Shown here: positions 22,817-31,201 of the stretch, in pieces
Numbering within the stretch: position 1 is the first letter of the stretch
Layout of the letters: the number at the start of each line of letters is the position of its first letter
Assembly: GCF_000518165.1 (NCBI RefSeq)
Contig: NZ_JADB01000003.1
Span: 186,001-250,000, forward strand
Source: Bartonella elizabethae F9251 = ATCC 49927
GTDB taxonomy: Bacteria; Pseudomonadota; Alphaproteobacteria; Rhizobiales; Rhizobiaceae
Direction: 5' to 3'
Length of the DNA: 64,000 nt
Translations under genes and position numbers: made by a program
The notes under the pieces: generated by a model
The model's database searches: none
The model's input: only the letters and a program-made list of their open reading frames with translations
What the model was told of the DNA's origin: nothing

Positions 22817-24006
22817 TAGCGATCAACCTCCCCAAAAACAATATCAATTGAACCCAAAATAGCTGTAGCATCCGCCAACATATGGCCTCTGGTTAAAAAA
22901 TCCATAGCTTGAAGATGAGCAAACCCAGGAGCACGCAACTTAACACGATAAGGCTTATTGGTTCCATCAGAAACAAGATAAACACCAAACTCACCCTTTG
23001 GCGCTTCTACTGCAACATAGACTTCTCCAGGAGGCGTATGAAAACCTTCCGTATAGAGTTTAAAATGATGAATTAGCGCTTCCATCGAGCTTTTCATTTC
23101 ACTTCGCTTTGGTGGTACAATTTTGCGATCCAAACTCGAAACGGGTTCATTCTTTTCAGTCCCCAATAATCGTTCTACGCATTGACGCATAATTTTTGCT
23201 GATTGGCGCATTTCTTCCATACGAATAAGATAACGATCATAACAATCACTATTTTTACCTATAGGAATATCAAATTCCATTTCATCATAACATTCATAAG
23301 GTTGACTTTTACGCAAATCCCATGGCACACCAGCTCCACGGATCATAACCCCAGAAAAACCACGCGCCCAAGCTTCGTCAATACTGACAACACCAATATC
23401 CACATTACGCTGTTTAAAAATTCGATTTGGTGTCACAAGCGCATCAAGTTTTCCAAGAGAAACAAGAAACGGATCAATAAAATTACCAATATCCTCAACT
23501 AAAGATTCGGGTAAGTCTTGATGCACACCACCGGGACGAAAATAATTTGCATGAAGACGAGCACCACAAGCACGCTCATAAAAAATCATCAATCTTTCAC
23601 GTTGCTCAAACCCCCAAAGCGGTGGGGTCAAAGCACCAACATCCATCGCTTGTGTCGTTACATTAAGCAAATGATTAAGAATACGCCCAATTTCAGAAAA
23701 CAAAACACGTATCAATTGCCCTCTTTTAGGAACTTTAATACCCAACAACTTTTCAATTGCAAGAACAAAAGCATGTTCCTGATTCATAGGAGCAACATAA
23801 TCTAAACGATCTAAATAAGGCCCCGCTTGAAGATAAGTCTTTGTTTCCATTAATTTTTCAGTACCGCGATGCAATAACCCAATATGTGGATCTACACGCT
23901 CAACAACTTCACCGTCCAACTCCAAAACCATGCGCAAAACGCCATGCGCTGCAGGATGCTGCGGACCAAAATTGATATTAAAGTTTCGAACATTGACCTC
24001 AGCCAC
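22816..24006 (-). CDS. nuoD: NADH-quinone oxidoreductase subunit D
   Basis: A 396-residue 49-kDa-type subunit that forms the quinone site with NuoB. The hallmark [11 protein letters not shown] is at the N-terminus, with [14 protein letters not shown] and the C-terminal [13 protein letters not shown] also matching. A GTG at 24006 is chosen as start because AAGGGG lies 9 bases before it; a TTG two codons earlier sits too close to that site. It is separated from nuoC by a 120-base spacer without an open frame. Confidence 0.96.
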   Translation of the reverse strand: MAEVNVRNFNINFGPQHPAAHGVLRMVLELDGEVVERVDPHIGLLHRGTEKLMETKTYLQAGPYLDRLDYVAPMNQEHAFVLAIEKLLGIKVPKRGQLIRVLFSEIGRILNHLLNVTTQAMDVGALTPPLWGFEQRERLMIFYERACGARLHANYFRPGGVHQDLPESLVEDIGNFIDPFLVSLGKLDALVTPNRIFKQRNVDIGVVSIDEAWARGFSGVMIRGAGVPWDLRKSQPYECYDEMEFDIPIGKNSDCYDRYLIRMEEMRQSAKIMRQCVERLLGTEKNEPVSSLDRKIVPPKRSEMKSSMEALIHHFKLYTEGFHTPPGEVYVAVEAPKGEFGVYLVSDGTNKPYRVKLRAPGFAHLQAMDFLTRGHMLADATAILGSIDIVFGEVDR

Positions 24007-24126
24007 AATCAACCCCTTATTTTTTTAAAACTTCATATCAAATCTTAAAAAAAATCTATCATACTAAAAACATTTAACTACTTAATAAATACACGATTCT
24101 AATATAATGCCTTATCAAAACCAATC

Positions 24127-24738
24127 TTATTTTTTTCCATCTTCTTTTCCATCACAGGGTAAAATATATTCTGCTCCTTCCCAAGGAGAAAGAAAATCAA
24201 AATTACGCATTTCTTGGCGCAAAACAACAGGCTCATAAATGACCCTTTTTGCTTCGTTATCATAACGGCATTCAACAAATCCTGTTACAGGAAAATCTTT
24301 GCGTAAAGGATAGCCTTCAAACCCATAATCTGTTAAAATCCGTCTCAAATCTGGATGATCTGAAAATAAAATCCCATACATATCATAGGCTTCTCGTTCA
24401 TACCACTCTGCACCAGGATAAACCGCGCAAGCTGAAGTAACAGGCGTATTTTCATCTGTGCGAACTTTGACACGTAAGCGTAAATTCTCACGAGGAGATA
24501 ATAATTGGTAAGAGACATCAAAGCGCTTATCGCGAGAAGGATAATCCACACCACTAATATCTGTAAGATTAATAAATTGACAGCGAGAATCATCACGAAC
24601 AAACATTAAGACATCGGTAATTGCATCAAGACGTGCCACAATGGTTAATTCACCAAAAGCAAGAACGGACTCTTCAAGTTTATTGCCTAACTTGTTTTTC
24701 AAATAAACCGCAAGTTCAACTAATGCTTCATCCATCAT
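24127..24738 (-). CDS. nuoC: NADH-quinone oxidoreductase subunit C
   Basis: A 203-residue, 30-kDa-type subunit of the peripheral arm. The family signature ERE(A)[16 protein letters not shown] is intact, followed by [14 protein letters not shown]. The ATG at 24738 (or 24735) is preferred to one at 24837, because the longer form would overlap nuoB by about 85 bases and the extra residues are not family-like. NuoC and NuoD are separate proteins here, not fused as in Escherichia coli. Confidence 0.95.
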   Translation of the reverse strand: MMDEALVELAVYLKNKLGNKLEESVLAFGELTIVARLDAITDVLMFVRDDSRCQFINLTDISGVDYPSRDKRFDVSYQLLSPRENLRLRVKVRTDENTPVTSACAVYPGAEWYEREAYDMYGILFSDHPDLRRILTDYGFEGYPLRKDFPVTGFVECRYDNEAKRVIYEPVVLRQEMRNFDFLSPWEGAEYILPCDGKEDGKK

Positions 24739-24752
24739 AACACGAAAACTCT

Positions 24753-25334
24753 CTAACGCTCTATGGATCCGGTACGACGGATTTTTTTCTGTAACAACAA
24801 TATTCCGTATAATAATGCCTCTGCTGTAGGCGGACACCCTGGAACATATATATCTACAGGCACGATACGATCACATCCACGCACCACTGAATAGGAATAA
24901 TGATAATATCCCCCACCGTTTGCACATGACCCCATAGAAATCACATAACGTGGCTCTGGCATCTGATCGTATACTTTTCTTAAAGCAGGTGCCATCTTAT
25001 TTGTTAGAGTCCCTGCGACCACCATCACATCAGATTGACGGGGTGAAGCTCGTGGTGCATATCCAAAACGCTCATTATCATAATGAGGCATTGAGCATTG
25101 CATCATTTCAATAGCACAACAAGCCAAACCAAAACTCATCCACATCAAAGAACCGGTACGTGCCCAAGTAATCAAGGTATCTGCTGAGGTAACTAAAAAA
25201 CCTTTATCTGATAATTCAGCATTAATATCACGAAAAAACTTATCATCTGATCCTATCAATTTACCCGTATTGGGGTCAATGATTCCTTTTGGTTTTGGAG
25301 CGGTAATCGTTGAATTATTAGATCTTAATTCCAT
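24753..25334 (-). CDS. nuoB: NADH-quinone oxidoreductase subunit B, [4Fe-4S] N2
   Basis: A 193-residue subunit that carries cluster N2, the last electron carrier before quinone. Ligands are the adjacent pair at about 72-73 ([10 protein letters not shown]), 137 ([10 protein letters not shown]) and 167 (VPGCPPT). The N-terminal 30 residues form the proline-rich extension common in alphaproteobacteria. The start overlaps the nuoA end by 10 bases. Confidence 0.97.
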   Translation of the reverse strand: MELRSNNSTITAPKPKGIIDPNTGKLIGSDDKFFRDINAELSDKGFLVTSADTLITWARTGSLMWMSFGLACCAIEMMQCSMPHYDNERFGYAPRASPRQSDVMVVAGTLTNKMAPALRKVYDQMPEPRYVISMGSCANGGGYYHYSYSVVRGCDRIVPVDIYVPGCPPTAEALLYGILLLQKKIRRTGSIER

Positions 25335-25690
25335 TCAAGAGCTCCTTTTTTCCATTCATATATAAATCCAATAGTCAAAATCGCTAAAAACACAATCATC
25401 GACCAAAAGCCAAACATACCTATCGATTCGAATGAAACAGCCCAAGGAAAAAGAAAAGCAACTTCAAGATCAAAAATAATAAATAAAATTGAAACCAAAT
25501 AGAAACGAATATCAAACTTCATACGTGCATCACTAAATGAATTAAACCCACATTCATACGCCGATAACTTTTCAGGATCGGGAGAACGATACGCTACAAT
25601 GTAAGGTGTAATCAATAAAACCCCAGCAATAACCGCTGAGACAATAATAAAAATCAAGACTGGCAAATAAGAGCTCAATAAATAAGCCAT
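25325..25690 (-). CDS. nuoA: NADH-quinone oxidoreductase subunit A
   Basis: A 121-residue membrane subunit with three helices and the conserved loop [22 protein letters not shown] after helix 1. It opens the nuo operon. The ATG at 25690 ([10 protein letters not shown]) is the family start; the frame is open for another 34 codons upstream, but those residues resemble no NuoA. The operon promoter must lie in the 290 bases between here and tRNA-Asp, or transcription may continue from the tRNA gene, which is on the same strand. Confidence 0.95.
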   Translation of the reverse strand: MAYLLSSYLPVLIFIIVSAVIAGVLLITPYIVAYRSPDPEKLSAYECGFNSFSDARMKFDIRFYLVSILFIIFDLEVAFLFPWAVSFESIGMFGFWSMIVFLAILTIGFIYEWKKGALEWN

Positions 25691-25983
25691 AACCCTCTTC
25701 CATCTTAATAAAATGCCTGAATTTAACATAATGATCCGATATTGCGAAATCAAACAGACAAATTTAATAATCGCTCTATTAATTCTACTCACACTGCTTG
25801 AAAGGTATACAGAGCGATACTTTTCTTATCGGCATAGGTAACGCAGAGCAACAAAAGACGCAAGCCCTATTCTCAACAAACCATGTAAAAAGGAAGAAAA
25901 AATATATCCCCCCTAAATTAGACACTCTACCTAATTCACAGCACATGAATACAGTAAAAAGAAATCCATAAAGAAATATAAAA

Positions 25984-26060
25984 TGGCGCGAGTGACGGGG
26001 CTCGAACCCGCGACCTCCGGCGTGACAGGCCAGCACTCTAACCAACTGAGCTACACCCGC
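25984..26060 (-). tRNA. tRNA-Asp (anticodon GTC)
   Basis: A 77-base cloverleaf read on the minus strand with encoded CCA. The acceptor arms (GCGGGTG with CACTCGC, one G-U pair), D-arm GCTCAG, anticodon stem-loop with GTC and T-arm GGTTCGAGCC all pair. It lies upstream of nuoA on the same strand. Confidence 0.97.
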
Positions 26061-26233
26061 GCATTCTTTTGCACCAATTTATTCTCGGTACAAGCGGTCG
26101 TGTAAGGGGTTCGTTCGTTTATGTCAAGAAGGATTATGCATTTTTTAAAAAAATTATCAAATAACATCTTTATTCTTGCGTTTAGAAAATTTTTTCCTTA
26201 AAGAGGACCCATTCAGTTGCTGATCATTGCATT

Positions 26234-26309
26234 GGGCGATTAGCTCAGCTGGTAGAGCGCCTCGTTTACACCGAGGATGTCGGGAGTTCGAGTCTCTCAT
26301 CGCCCACCA
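26234..26309 (+). tRNA. tRNA-Val (anticodon TAC)
   Basis: A 76-base cloverleaf with encoded CCA. The acceptor stem is GGGCGAT with ATCGCCC, the D-arm GCTCAG is present, the anticodon loop reads TTTACAC with TAC, and the T-arm contains GTTCGAGTC. It is divergent from tRNA-Asp, 173 bases away. Confidence 0.97.
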
Positions 26310-27329
26310 TATTCTTTTACTTTTTATTTAAATTACTGATTTTGAATATTTTTTAAGAAGTGAGATATGCCTGAATAAATATAAGGGTGTAGATTTTTGA
26401 AATTTTTTTGTTAAGCTTTATGCTTTTGATTTATGCCTGATTAGTACTGTTAAGTTGTATTCTTTAAAATACACAGTTTAACAAATGCTCTAGCATTTTC
26501 AGAATCGCTTTCCATCTCTTTAATATCGTTCAAAAAATTAAAAGATGTTATTATGAAAGTTTTGATTCTTTCATAAAAGGACTTCTCTCTATTGATCTAA
26601 GTGTATCGCTCAAAAAGCTTGTTCCTCTATTCAAATCAATCCCTTGCTAATCTTATAGAAAAAAGTGTTATAAATATAGCTAATTTTCAGTCTTGCTTGG
26701 AAGAATTTTTACACCGCCAATGCAAATCTTGCGTAAAATTTTATTCAAATAGTGTAAGAATTAATAAAACTCACTGTTAATCAATAAAAACTTTGCCGTG
26801 ATTATTTACTGAATTTTTCAGTTTTTTCTCTATGAGAGTAAATCAGCTGTTTTCTTCAAGTAAATCTTTAACTGTACGATATATCTAATTTATCTCTCGT
26901 AAACTGTCAGAACAATGATATCTTCTTTTCGCACAATATGGATGATCTAAATAGAGTAAATATCTGGAAAGGTAAACTAATTCAAAAATATACGTCCGAA
27001 AAAAATTTACTGTAATTTATAAAACATCCCCAACTAAACATATCTTATCATTAAGAAAATGATTGTCAGAAATTTTAACAATAAAAATATTGTTTTCTGA
27101 AAAACTTTTAGACAGGAAAATGAAATGATAACTGTCATATTTGCCTTTTATTTTTTCAAAAAAAACTATTATGTTTACAAGTAAAAATATTAAGGTAACA
27201 CACTCAAAGAATTGACTTATGAGGAATTATTTTGTTTGAAATTTAAAATAATTTGACAAAAACACTTTAGAATACGTATTAAAATGATTGACCTTTTGTA
27301 AGAAGTTTGTCAAAAAGCGTATCTAATTT
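26310..27329. other. Gene-poor, AT-rich kilobase between tRNA-Val and tRNA-Ser
   Basis: About 1020 bases in which I find no credible coding frame on either strand. It holds a hairpin at 26551-26576 (9-base stem TTATGAAAG with CTTTCATAA, 8-base loop), another at 27077-27094 (7-base stem, 4-base loop), and the putative tRNA-Ser promoter near its right end. It could be decayed coding sequence or carry a small RNA; neither can be shown by reading. Confidence 0.4.
27253..27282 (+). promoter_or_regulatory. Putative sigma-70 promoter of tRNA-Ser
   Basis: A consensus -35 TTGACA (27253-27258) and a -10-like TATTAA (27277-27282) are separated by 18 bases, with the mature tRNA-Ser starting 48 bases downstream. 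Position and match are good, but no start-site evidence exists. Confidence 0.5.
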
Positions 27330-27419
27330 GGAGGGGTGGCCGAGCGGTTTAAGGCACCGGTCTTGAAAACCGGCGTGCAGGAGACTGTACCGTGGGTTCG
27401 AATCCCACCCCCTCCGCCA
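27330..27419 (+). tRNA. tRNA-Ser (anticodon TGA)
   Basis: A 90-base class II tRNA with a long variable arm and encoded CCA. The acceptor stem is GGAGGGG with CCCCTCC, the anticodon loop reads CTTGAAA with TGA, and the T-arm contains GGTTCGAATCC. Its 3' end abuts the phage-derived region, a typical integration context for temperate phages. Confidence 0.97.
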
Positions 27420-27610
27420 CAGCACTTTTATTGTTGTAGCTTGCCAGCAGGTTTTGTATATTTTGACACTAGGTTTTGTACCAATTTATTTTCTTTCACA
27501 TGATTTTTAAGGGGTTCTCAAAGGGTCTTCAAAGGGTGTTTTAAGATTCGTCATTTTTTATGAGAACCTATGGGATTTTGCTTCTCAATCATCAGATCAC
27601 TATTTTGCGC

Positions 27611-29101
27611 TCAAGCGGATATTTCTGGAAAGTTGTCGTTATCCGTTAGGTCATAGAAGCATGTAAAGTCAGATTGGAAAGCCAGAGGGACGATTCCTGT
27701 TGGTCCATGACGTTGCTTGGCTATGACAACCTCAGCTTTGCCCTTAACTTGCTCCATTGCTTCTTTCCATTTGTGATATTCAGCACTGCCTTCTTTTTGT
27801 TCTTCATTTTTGAGATAATATTCTTCACGATAAACAAACAACACAATATCGGCATCTTGCTCGATTGAACCTGATTCACGTAAATCGGAGAGTTGGGGAC
27901 GTTTATCTGTTCTATTTTCAACTTGTCGCGATAATTGTGAAAGCGCAATGATGGGAATATTGAGTTCCTTTGCAAGTGCTTTAAGCCCCATAGTAATGGC
28001 TGTAATCTCTTGAACGCGGTTTTCAGAAGAACGCTTTGAACCGCTTGTCATCAGTTGAATATAATCAATAATCAAAACATCTAGACCATGTTGTCGTTTA
28101 AGACGCCTTGCACGCGCGGCTAGTTGCGCAAGAGATACAGCTCCCGTTTGATCGATATAAAGAGGAATGGTTTGAAGGGAATGCGTCATATGAACAATGT
28201 TTATAAACTGATCATCAGAAAGATTACCCCGTCGTATATCAGAAGAAGAAACCTTTGTTTGTTCAGAAATAATACGGGTTGCAAGCTGTTCTGTTGACAT
28301 TTCAAGGGAGAAGAAACCGACAATCCCCCCTTCACTGGCTTGGCTGGCATCATGATTCTTGCAAACATTGGCAATATTAAAGGCAATATTGGTTGCAAGG
28401 GACGTTTTACCCATCCCAGGGCGCCCTGCTAGGATAATCAAATCAGATGGTTGCAACCCGCCCATTTTTTCATCAAGAGTTTTAATATGGGTTGCCATGC
28501 CAGAGAGCTGTGAAGAACGCTTTTTTGCAGCACTTGCCATGTTAATGGCTTTTACAATAGCTCTATCAAAGTTTTCAAAACCCCCTCCATATTTGCCTTT
28601 TTCTGCCAATGCAAACAACTGATTTTCAAGCGCTTCAATTTGTTGCGAAGGGGTAAGTTCTAGAGGAGAAACAAAAGAGCTATTTACAATTTGAGTGCCA
28701 AGGTTAATTAAAGAACGCCGAATAAACAGATCATAAATAACCTGTCCATAATCTCGAGTATTGATGATTGTGACAGCTTCTTTGGCTAAACGAACAACAT
28801 AATTAAAGACTGTGATATCTCTAATTTTCTCATCATTTGCAATAAAGGGCTTCATGGTAATCGGGTCTGCAACTTTTCCCTTTTGAACAATTGTTAAGAT
28901 GATATCAAAAAGCCTTTGATGGAAGGCTTTTAAAAAATGTTCTGGTTTGAGAAAATCAGAAATGCTCTCAAGAGCATCATTATTGATCATGATTGCCCCG
29001 AGCAGCGCTTGTTCTGCTTCAATATTATGGGGAAGTTGCCGAAAAGAAGGGGAAAAATTGTCTCTTGGGTTTTCTGTTTCTAACACGTTTAGGTTTCTCA
29101 T
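27611..29101 (-). CDS. dnaB: Replicative DNA helicase DnaB, probably a phage-associated copy
   Basis: A full-length 496-residue hexameric DnaB-type helicase. The N-terminal domain begins with PHNIEAEQALLGAIMINNDA, and the RecA-like motor has Walker A GRPGMGKTS near residue 225, the Walker B region LIIDYIQLM near 340 and the LSQLSRQVE motif. The usual chromosomal dnaB of rhizobia lies beside ribosomal protein genes, whereas this gene follows phage tail genes and its ATG overlaps the stop of the D-protein frame as ATGA. It is therefore most likely a second, phage-derived copy; the chromosomal one is not in the window, so this cannot be confirmed here. Unlike its tail-gene neighbours it has no frameshift or stop. 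Confidence 0.85.
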   Translation of the reverse strand: MRNLNVLETENPRDNFSPSFRQLPHNIEAEQALLGAIMINNDALESISDFLKPEHFLKAFHQRLFDIILTIVQKGKVADPITMKPFIANDEKIRDITVFNYVVRLAKEAVTIINTRDYGQVIYDLFIRRSLINLGTQIVNSSFVSPLELTPSQQIEALENQLFALAEKGKYGGGFENFDRAIVKAINMASAAKKRSSQLSGMATHIKTLDEKMGGLQPSDLIILAGRPGMGKTSLATNIAFNIANVCKNHDASQASEGGIVGFFSLEMSTEQLATRIISEQTKVSSSDIRRGNLSDDQFINIVHMTHSLQTIPLYIDQTGAVSLAQLAARARRLKRQHGLDVLIIDYIQLMTSGSKRSSENRVQEITAITMGLKALAKELNIPIIALSQLSRQVENRTDKRPQLSDLRESGSIEQDADIVLFVYREEYYLKNEEQKEGSAEYHKWKEAMEQVKGKAEVVIAKQRHGPTGIVPLAFQSDFTCFYDLTDNDNFPEISA

Positions 29102-30079
29102 GCCTCTTTCCCCTTATCTGGTGCCTCTAGCGTGATTTCTGTGGTGTATCCGCTTTGCTTTTCATAGCAATGGGTCACGGTTGCAGCATGCCACGTGCCA
29201 TTGATTTCGCCTCGAAACCCTTGAAGCAAAAGCGGTTGACCGGCCATGATTTCAGGGCGCCCCTCAAGGCTTAAAGAACCACTACCCATGGCTCGACAAA
29301 GCCTATCCGACTCAGAAAGCAGCCGCAGCTTGTGCTTCTTGCTCACAAGGGTAGCACGTCCGCAGACGGCGAATGGGCCCCGTATACCTTGTGCGATGTG
29401 TAACAACGTGCTGTTGCCCTTTTGCGCGATCAAAATATCGTGCTTCTATCATGCTATATTGGGTGCGTGGCTCGAGACTAAATTCCCAATGCGAACACTC
29501 CTGTTGATGAATTGTCTGGAGGGGGAGATTGTCCCCGCTTAAAAATAAAAACTTATTGTCTTTGATCAAAAAACGCGCCTGCATCCGATCAGAAAGCCTA
29601 GTTAAAAAATCAATCGCCGATTGATCGGTGCGTACCACATAAGGAAGAGTCTGTTTGGTGAATTTTGGGCTCACCTTTGCTTGATAACCATGACGTTTGG
29701 CAAGGGTCTCAACAATCTCAGCAATGGTTTTGTGGTCAAAATGTTCGCTGTCCTGTTCTTTGATCTCCGCACGCATCGAGGCGCTTTTGCCACAAAGGCG
29801 CAAAATCTCTCCATCACTGCCCCCACAACTGATCACCGTCTCCACAATAAAACGCCCCATAAAGGCACGAATGCTGTCCTGATAGCCAAAGGTGACATGG
29901 AGTGCACTGTTACTGGAGGGAATCTCTAAATCATTGCCGCTATCATCAAATTCCGCCTCGAATGTATCGGCTTCATTACCCGCATTGTCTGTGATGGTTG
30001 CCGTTAAAAGACGTTGGTAAAAAACTTCATGAACAAGCTTATCCCCTACCTTCACCTCAATAAAGGGATGTGTGCGCAT
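29098..30079 (-). pseudogene. Phage late control D / tail protein D, frameshifted
   Basis: Two overlapping frames make up one protein of the P2 gpD family, a baseplate and tail hub-like protein that also acts in late gene control. The first frame runs from the ATG at 30079 (coupled to the X gene as TAATG) through VRTDQSAIDFLTRLSDRMQ and CYPCEQEAQAAA, then ends at the stop at 29314-29312. The second frame continues the family sequence with SESDRLCRAMGSGSLSLEGRPEI to a stop at 29098. The total length, 982 bases, is one more than a multiple of three, and removing one T from the run complementary to 29316-29318 restores a 327-codon reading frame. This is a single-base insertion, or a sequencing error in a short homopolymer. 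Confidence 0.85.
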
Positions 30080-30333
30080 TAATCCCATAGCCGTTTGACC
30101 ACGCTGTTCTTTTCTTGGGGGATAAATTCAGGCAGAAAAACTTTTAAGCCCCGCGGCAAAAAAGCATCATACCCAGCGATCTCTGGATTAGCCTCCAGTG
30201 TAGCTTCTAAATAACCTTTCAGTAAACCCGCTTGCCTCCGATCTCCTAAAACAGACAAGACATGATGATAACAAATCAGGTCTAAACTCATATCCTCTAA
30301 TTCAATCACGAGCTGCTTTGCGGGGATCTTCAT
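30079..30333 (-). CDS. Phage tail protein X (P2 gpX type)
   Basis: An 84-residue protein matching the tail protein X family, small LysM-like tail proteins of P2-type myophages. The supporting pattern is an aspartate- and leucine-rich N-terminal half (DLICYHHVL), a central region ending NPEIAGYDAFLPRGLKVFLPEF, and the terminal VVKRLWD, which resembles the usual IxLWD ending. Its start overlaps the stop of an upstream frame as ATGA and its stop overlaps the D-gene start as TAATG, the tight packing expected of phage tail operons. The gene itself is intact. Confidence 0.75.
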   Translation of the reverse strand: MKIPAKQLVIELEDMSLDLICYHHVLSVLGDRRQAGLLKGYLEATLEANPEIAGYDAFLPRGLKVFLPEFIPQEKNSVVKRLWD

Positions 30334-30467
30334 GGCATATCCTCCTCTTGCTCCCCTTGGTATTGCCCTATTTGATATGGCCCCACTTGATATTGACCTT
30401 GTGGTTTTCCCCCATCAAAAAACGGCAACAGACTAATGGAATGGCGAATACGCCCCGATTGACCAGA
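30330..30467 (-). pseudogene. Remnant of a phage tail protein U-like gene (C-terminal end)
   Basis: A 45-codon open stretch bounded upstream by an in-frame TAA (30470-30468) and ending in a TGA that overlaps the X-gene ATG. It reads GRIRHSISLLPFFDGGKP and then a glutamine- and tyrosine-rich tail with three near-repeats of a G-x-Y-Q unit. P2-like tail operons have U directly before X, and the U family ends in a beta-strand similar to this stretch. The position and coupled stop support a truncated U gene; the sequence match alone is weak. Confidence 0.45.
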
Positions 30468-30503
30468 TTAATTTGTCATAAAATTCATAAAGTTATTCAC
30501 TAT

Positions 30504-30701
30504 TTAAAGTTTTCTTAATTCCGTCACTGGAACACCACCAATTCCCCAATTATCCGTGTCCACTTCATCAATTACGACAACAGTCGTTCTCGGATTTTTA
30601 TTAAGAACATCAACCAATAATTGAGTGGCTCCTTCAATCAGCTGTCGCTTTTGTTCAGAGGTAACATCTTCATTAGTAATTTTAATGTTTACGTAAGGCA
30701 T
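30504..30701 (-). CDS. 4-oxalocrotonate tautomerase family enzyme
   Basis: A 65-residue member of the tautomerase superfamily, small enzymes that use an N-terminal proline (here Pro after the initiator Met, MPYVNIKIT) as general base. Arginine in the NKNPRTTVVVIDEV segment and the NWGIGG stretch match the family, whose members form trimers or hexamers in the cytoplasm. The substrate cannot be read from the sequence. GGAGA lies 6 bases before the ATG. The start overlaps the end of the upstream membrane-protein gene by 20 bases in another frame. It is the last gene of the accessory operon. Confidence 0.88.
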   Translation of the reverse strand: MPYVNIKITNEDVTSEQKRQLIEGATQLLVDVLNKNPRTTVVVIDEVDTDNWGIGGVPVTELRKL

Positions 30702-31200
30702 AGGATCTCCATAATTTATAAATATTGAATAAAGTAGCTAAAATAAACGAACATGAAAAGATTAACACATAACAGATATGCATCTTAAAATTAGTATTTA
30801 TCGGCGATAACATGCAGGTTGCGAGCAGAAAAATAGTGTTTATTGATACACGAAAAAGAAATTGAGCAGAGATAAATAAATCAATCCAGACTAAATAGTC
30901 TGAGACTTCATAGGCTATCGGCGCCCCTCGTAAAGGAAAGATCAAAGTAAAGGGCATGTATAGCATCGTCGAAAGCAAATAACCTGTAACCGTATCTTCA
31001 TCCAACAGAACAAATAGCCAAGTTCTTATTGAAATAGACGTCAGAAAAACGAAGCGCATCAATATTATTGCTATAGTGGATACTGATGACATGCGGACCA
31101 AAAAAATTTTCATAACATCAATGTACATTAACTGTCGAATCTTTGCCTGAGTAGCGATGAAAAAGCTGCTCGTACATGTCAATAACACAGCGCCCTGCAT
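30682..31200 (-). CDS. Hypothetical integral membrane protein
   Basis: A 172-residue protein that I do not recognise. It has about five hydrophobic segments (near 38-62, 74-92, 103-118, 120-135 and 140-160) separated by short charged loops, and a basic C-terminus (KLWRSYALRKH). There is no signal peptide cleavage site, and no enzyme motif or ABC or MFS signature. The ATG at 31200 comes one base after the stop of the FAD/NAD(P)-binding gene, so the two are likely translated from one message; ATGs 24 or 29 codons downstream are alternative starts. It could be a membrane partner of the flavoprotein or a small transporter, but that is only context. Confidence 0.6.
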   Translation of the reverse strand: MQGAVLLTCTSSFFIATQAKIRQLMYIDVMKIFLVRMSSVSTIAIILMRFVFLTSISIRTWLFVLLDEDTVTGYLLSTMLYMPFTLIFPLRGAPIAYEVSDYLVWIDLFISAQFLFRVSINTIFLLATCMLSPINTNFKMHICYVLIFSCSFILATLFNIYKLWRSYALRKH

Positions 31201-31201
31201 C

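Noticed and set aside
25785-26045. An 86-codon minus-strand frame between nuoA and tRNA-Val
   Set aside because: It runs through the tRNA-Asp gene, and its N-terminal residues are translated tRNA.
16965-26612. A shared 13-base word (GAGCGATACACTT) before nuoI's end and, inverted, in the tRNA-Val to tRNA-Ser gap
   Set aside because: Repeats of this length are expected by chance many times in 64 kb of AT-rich sequence.
27449-27480. Two copies of AGGTTTTGTA beside tRNA-Ser, considered as phage attachment core
   Set aside because: Both lie on the same side of the phage remnant, 22 bases apart, and neither matches the tRNA 3' end, so they do not form an attL/attR pair.
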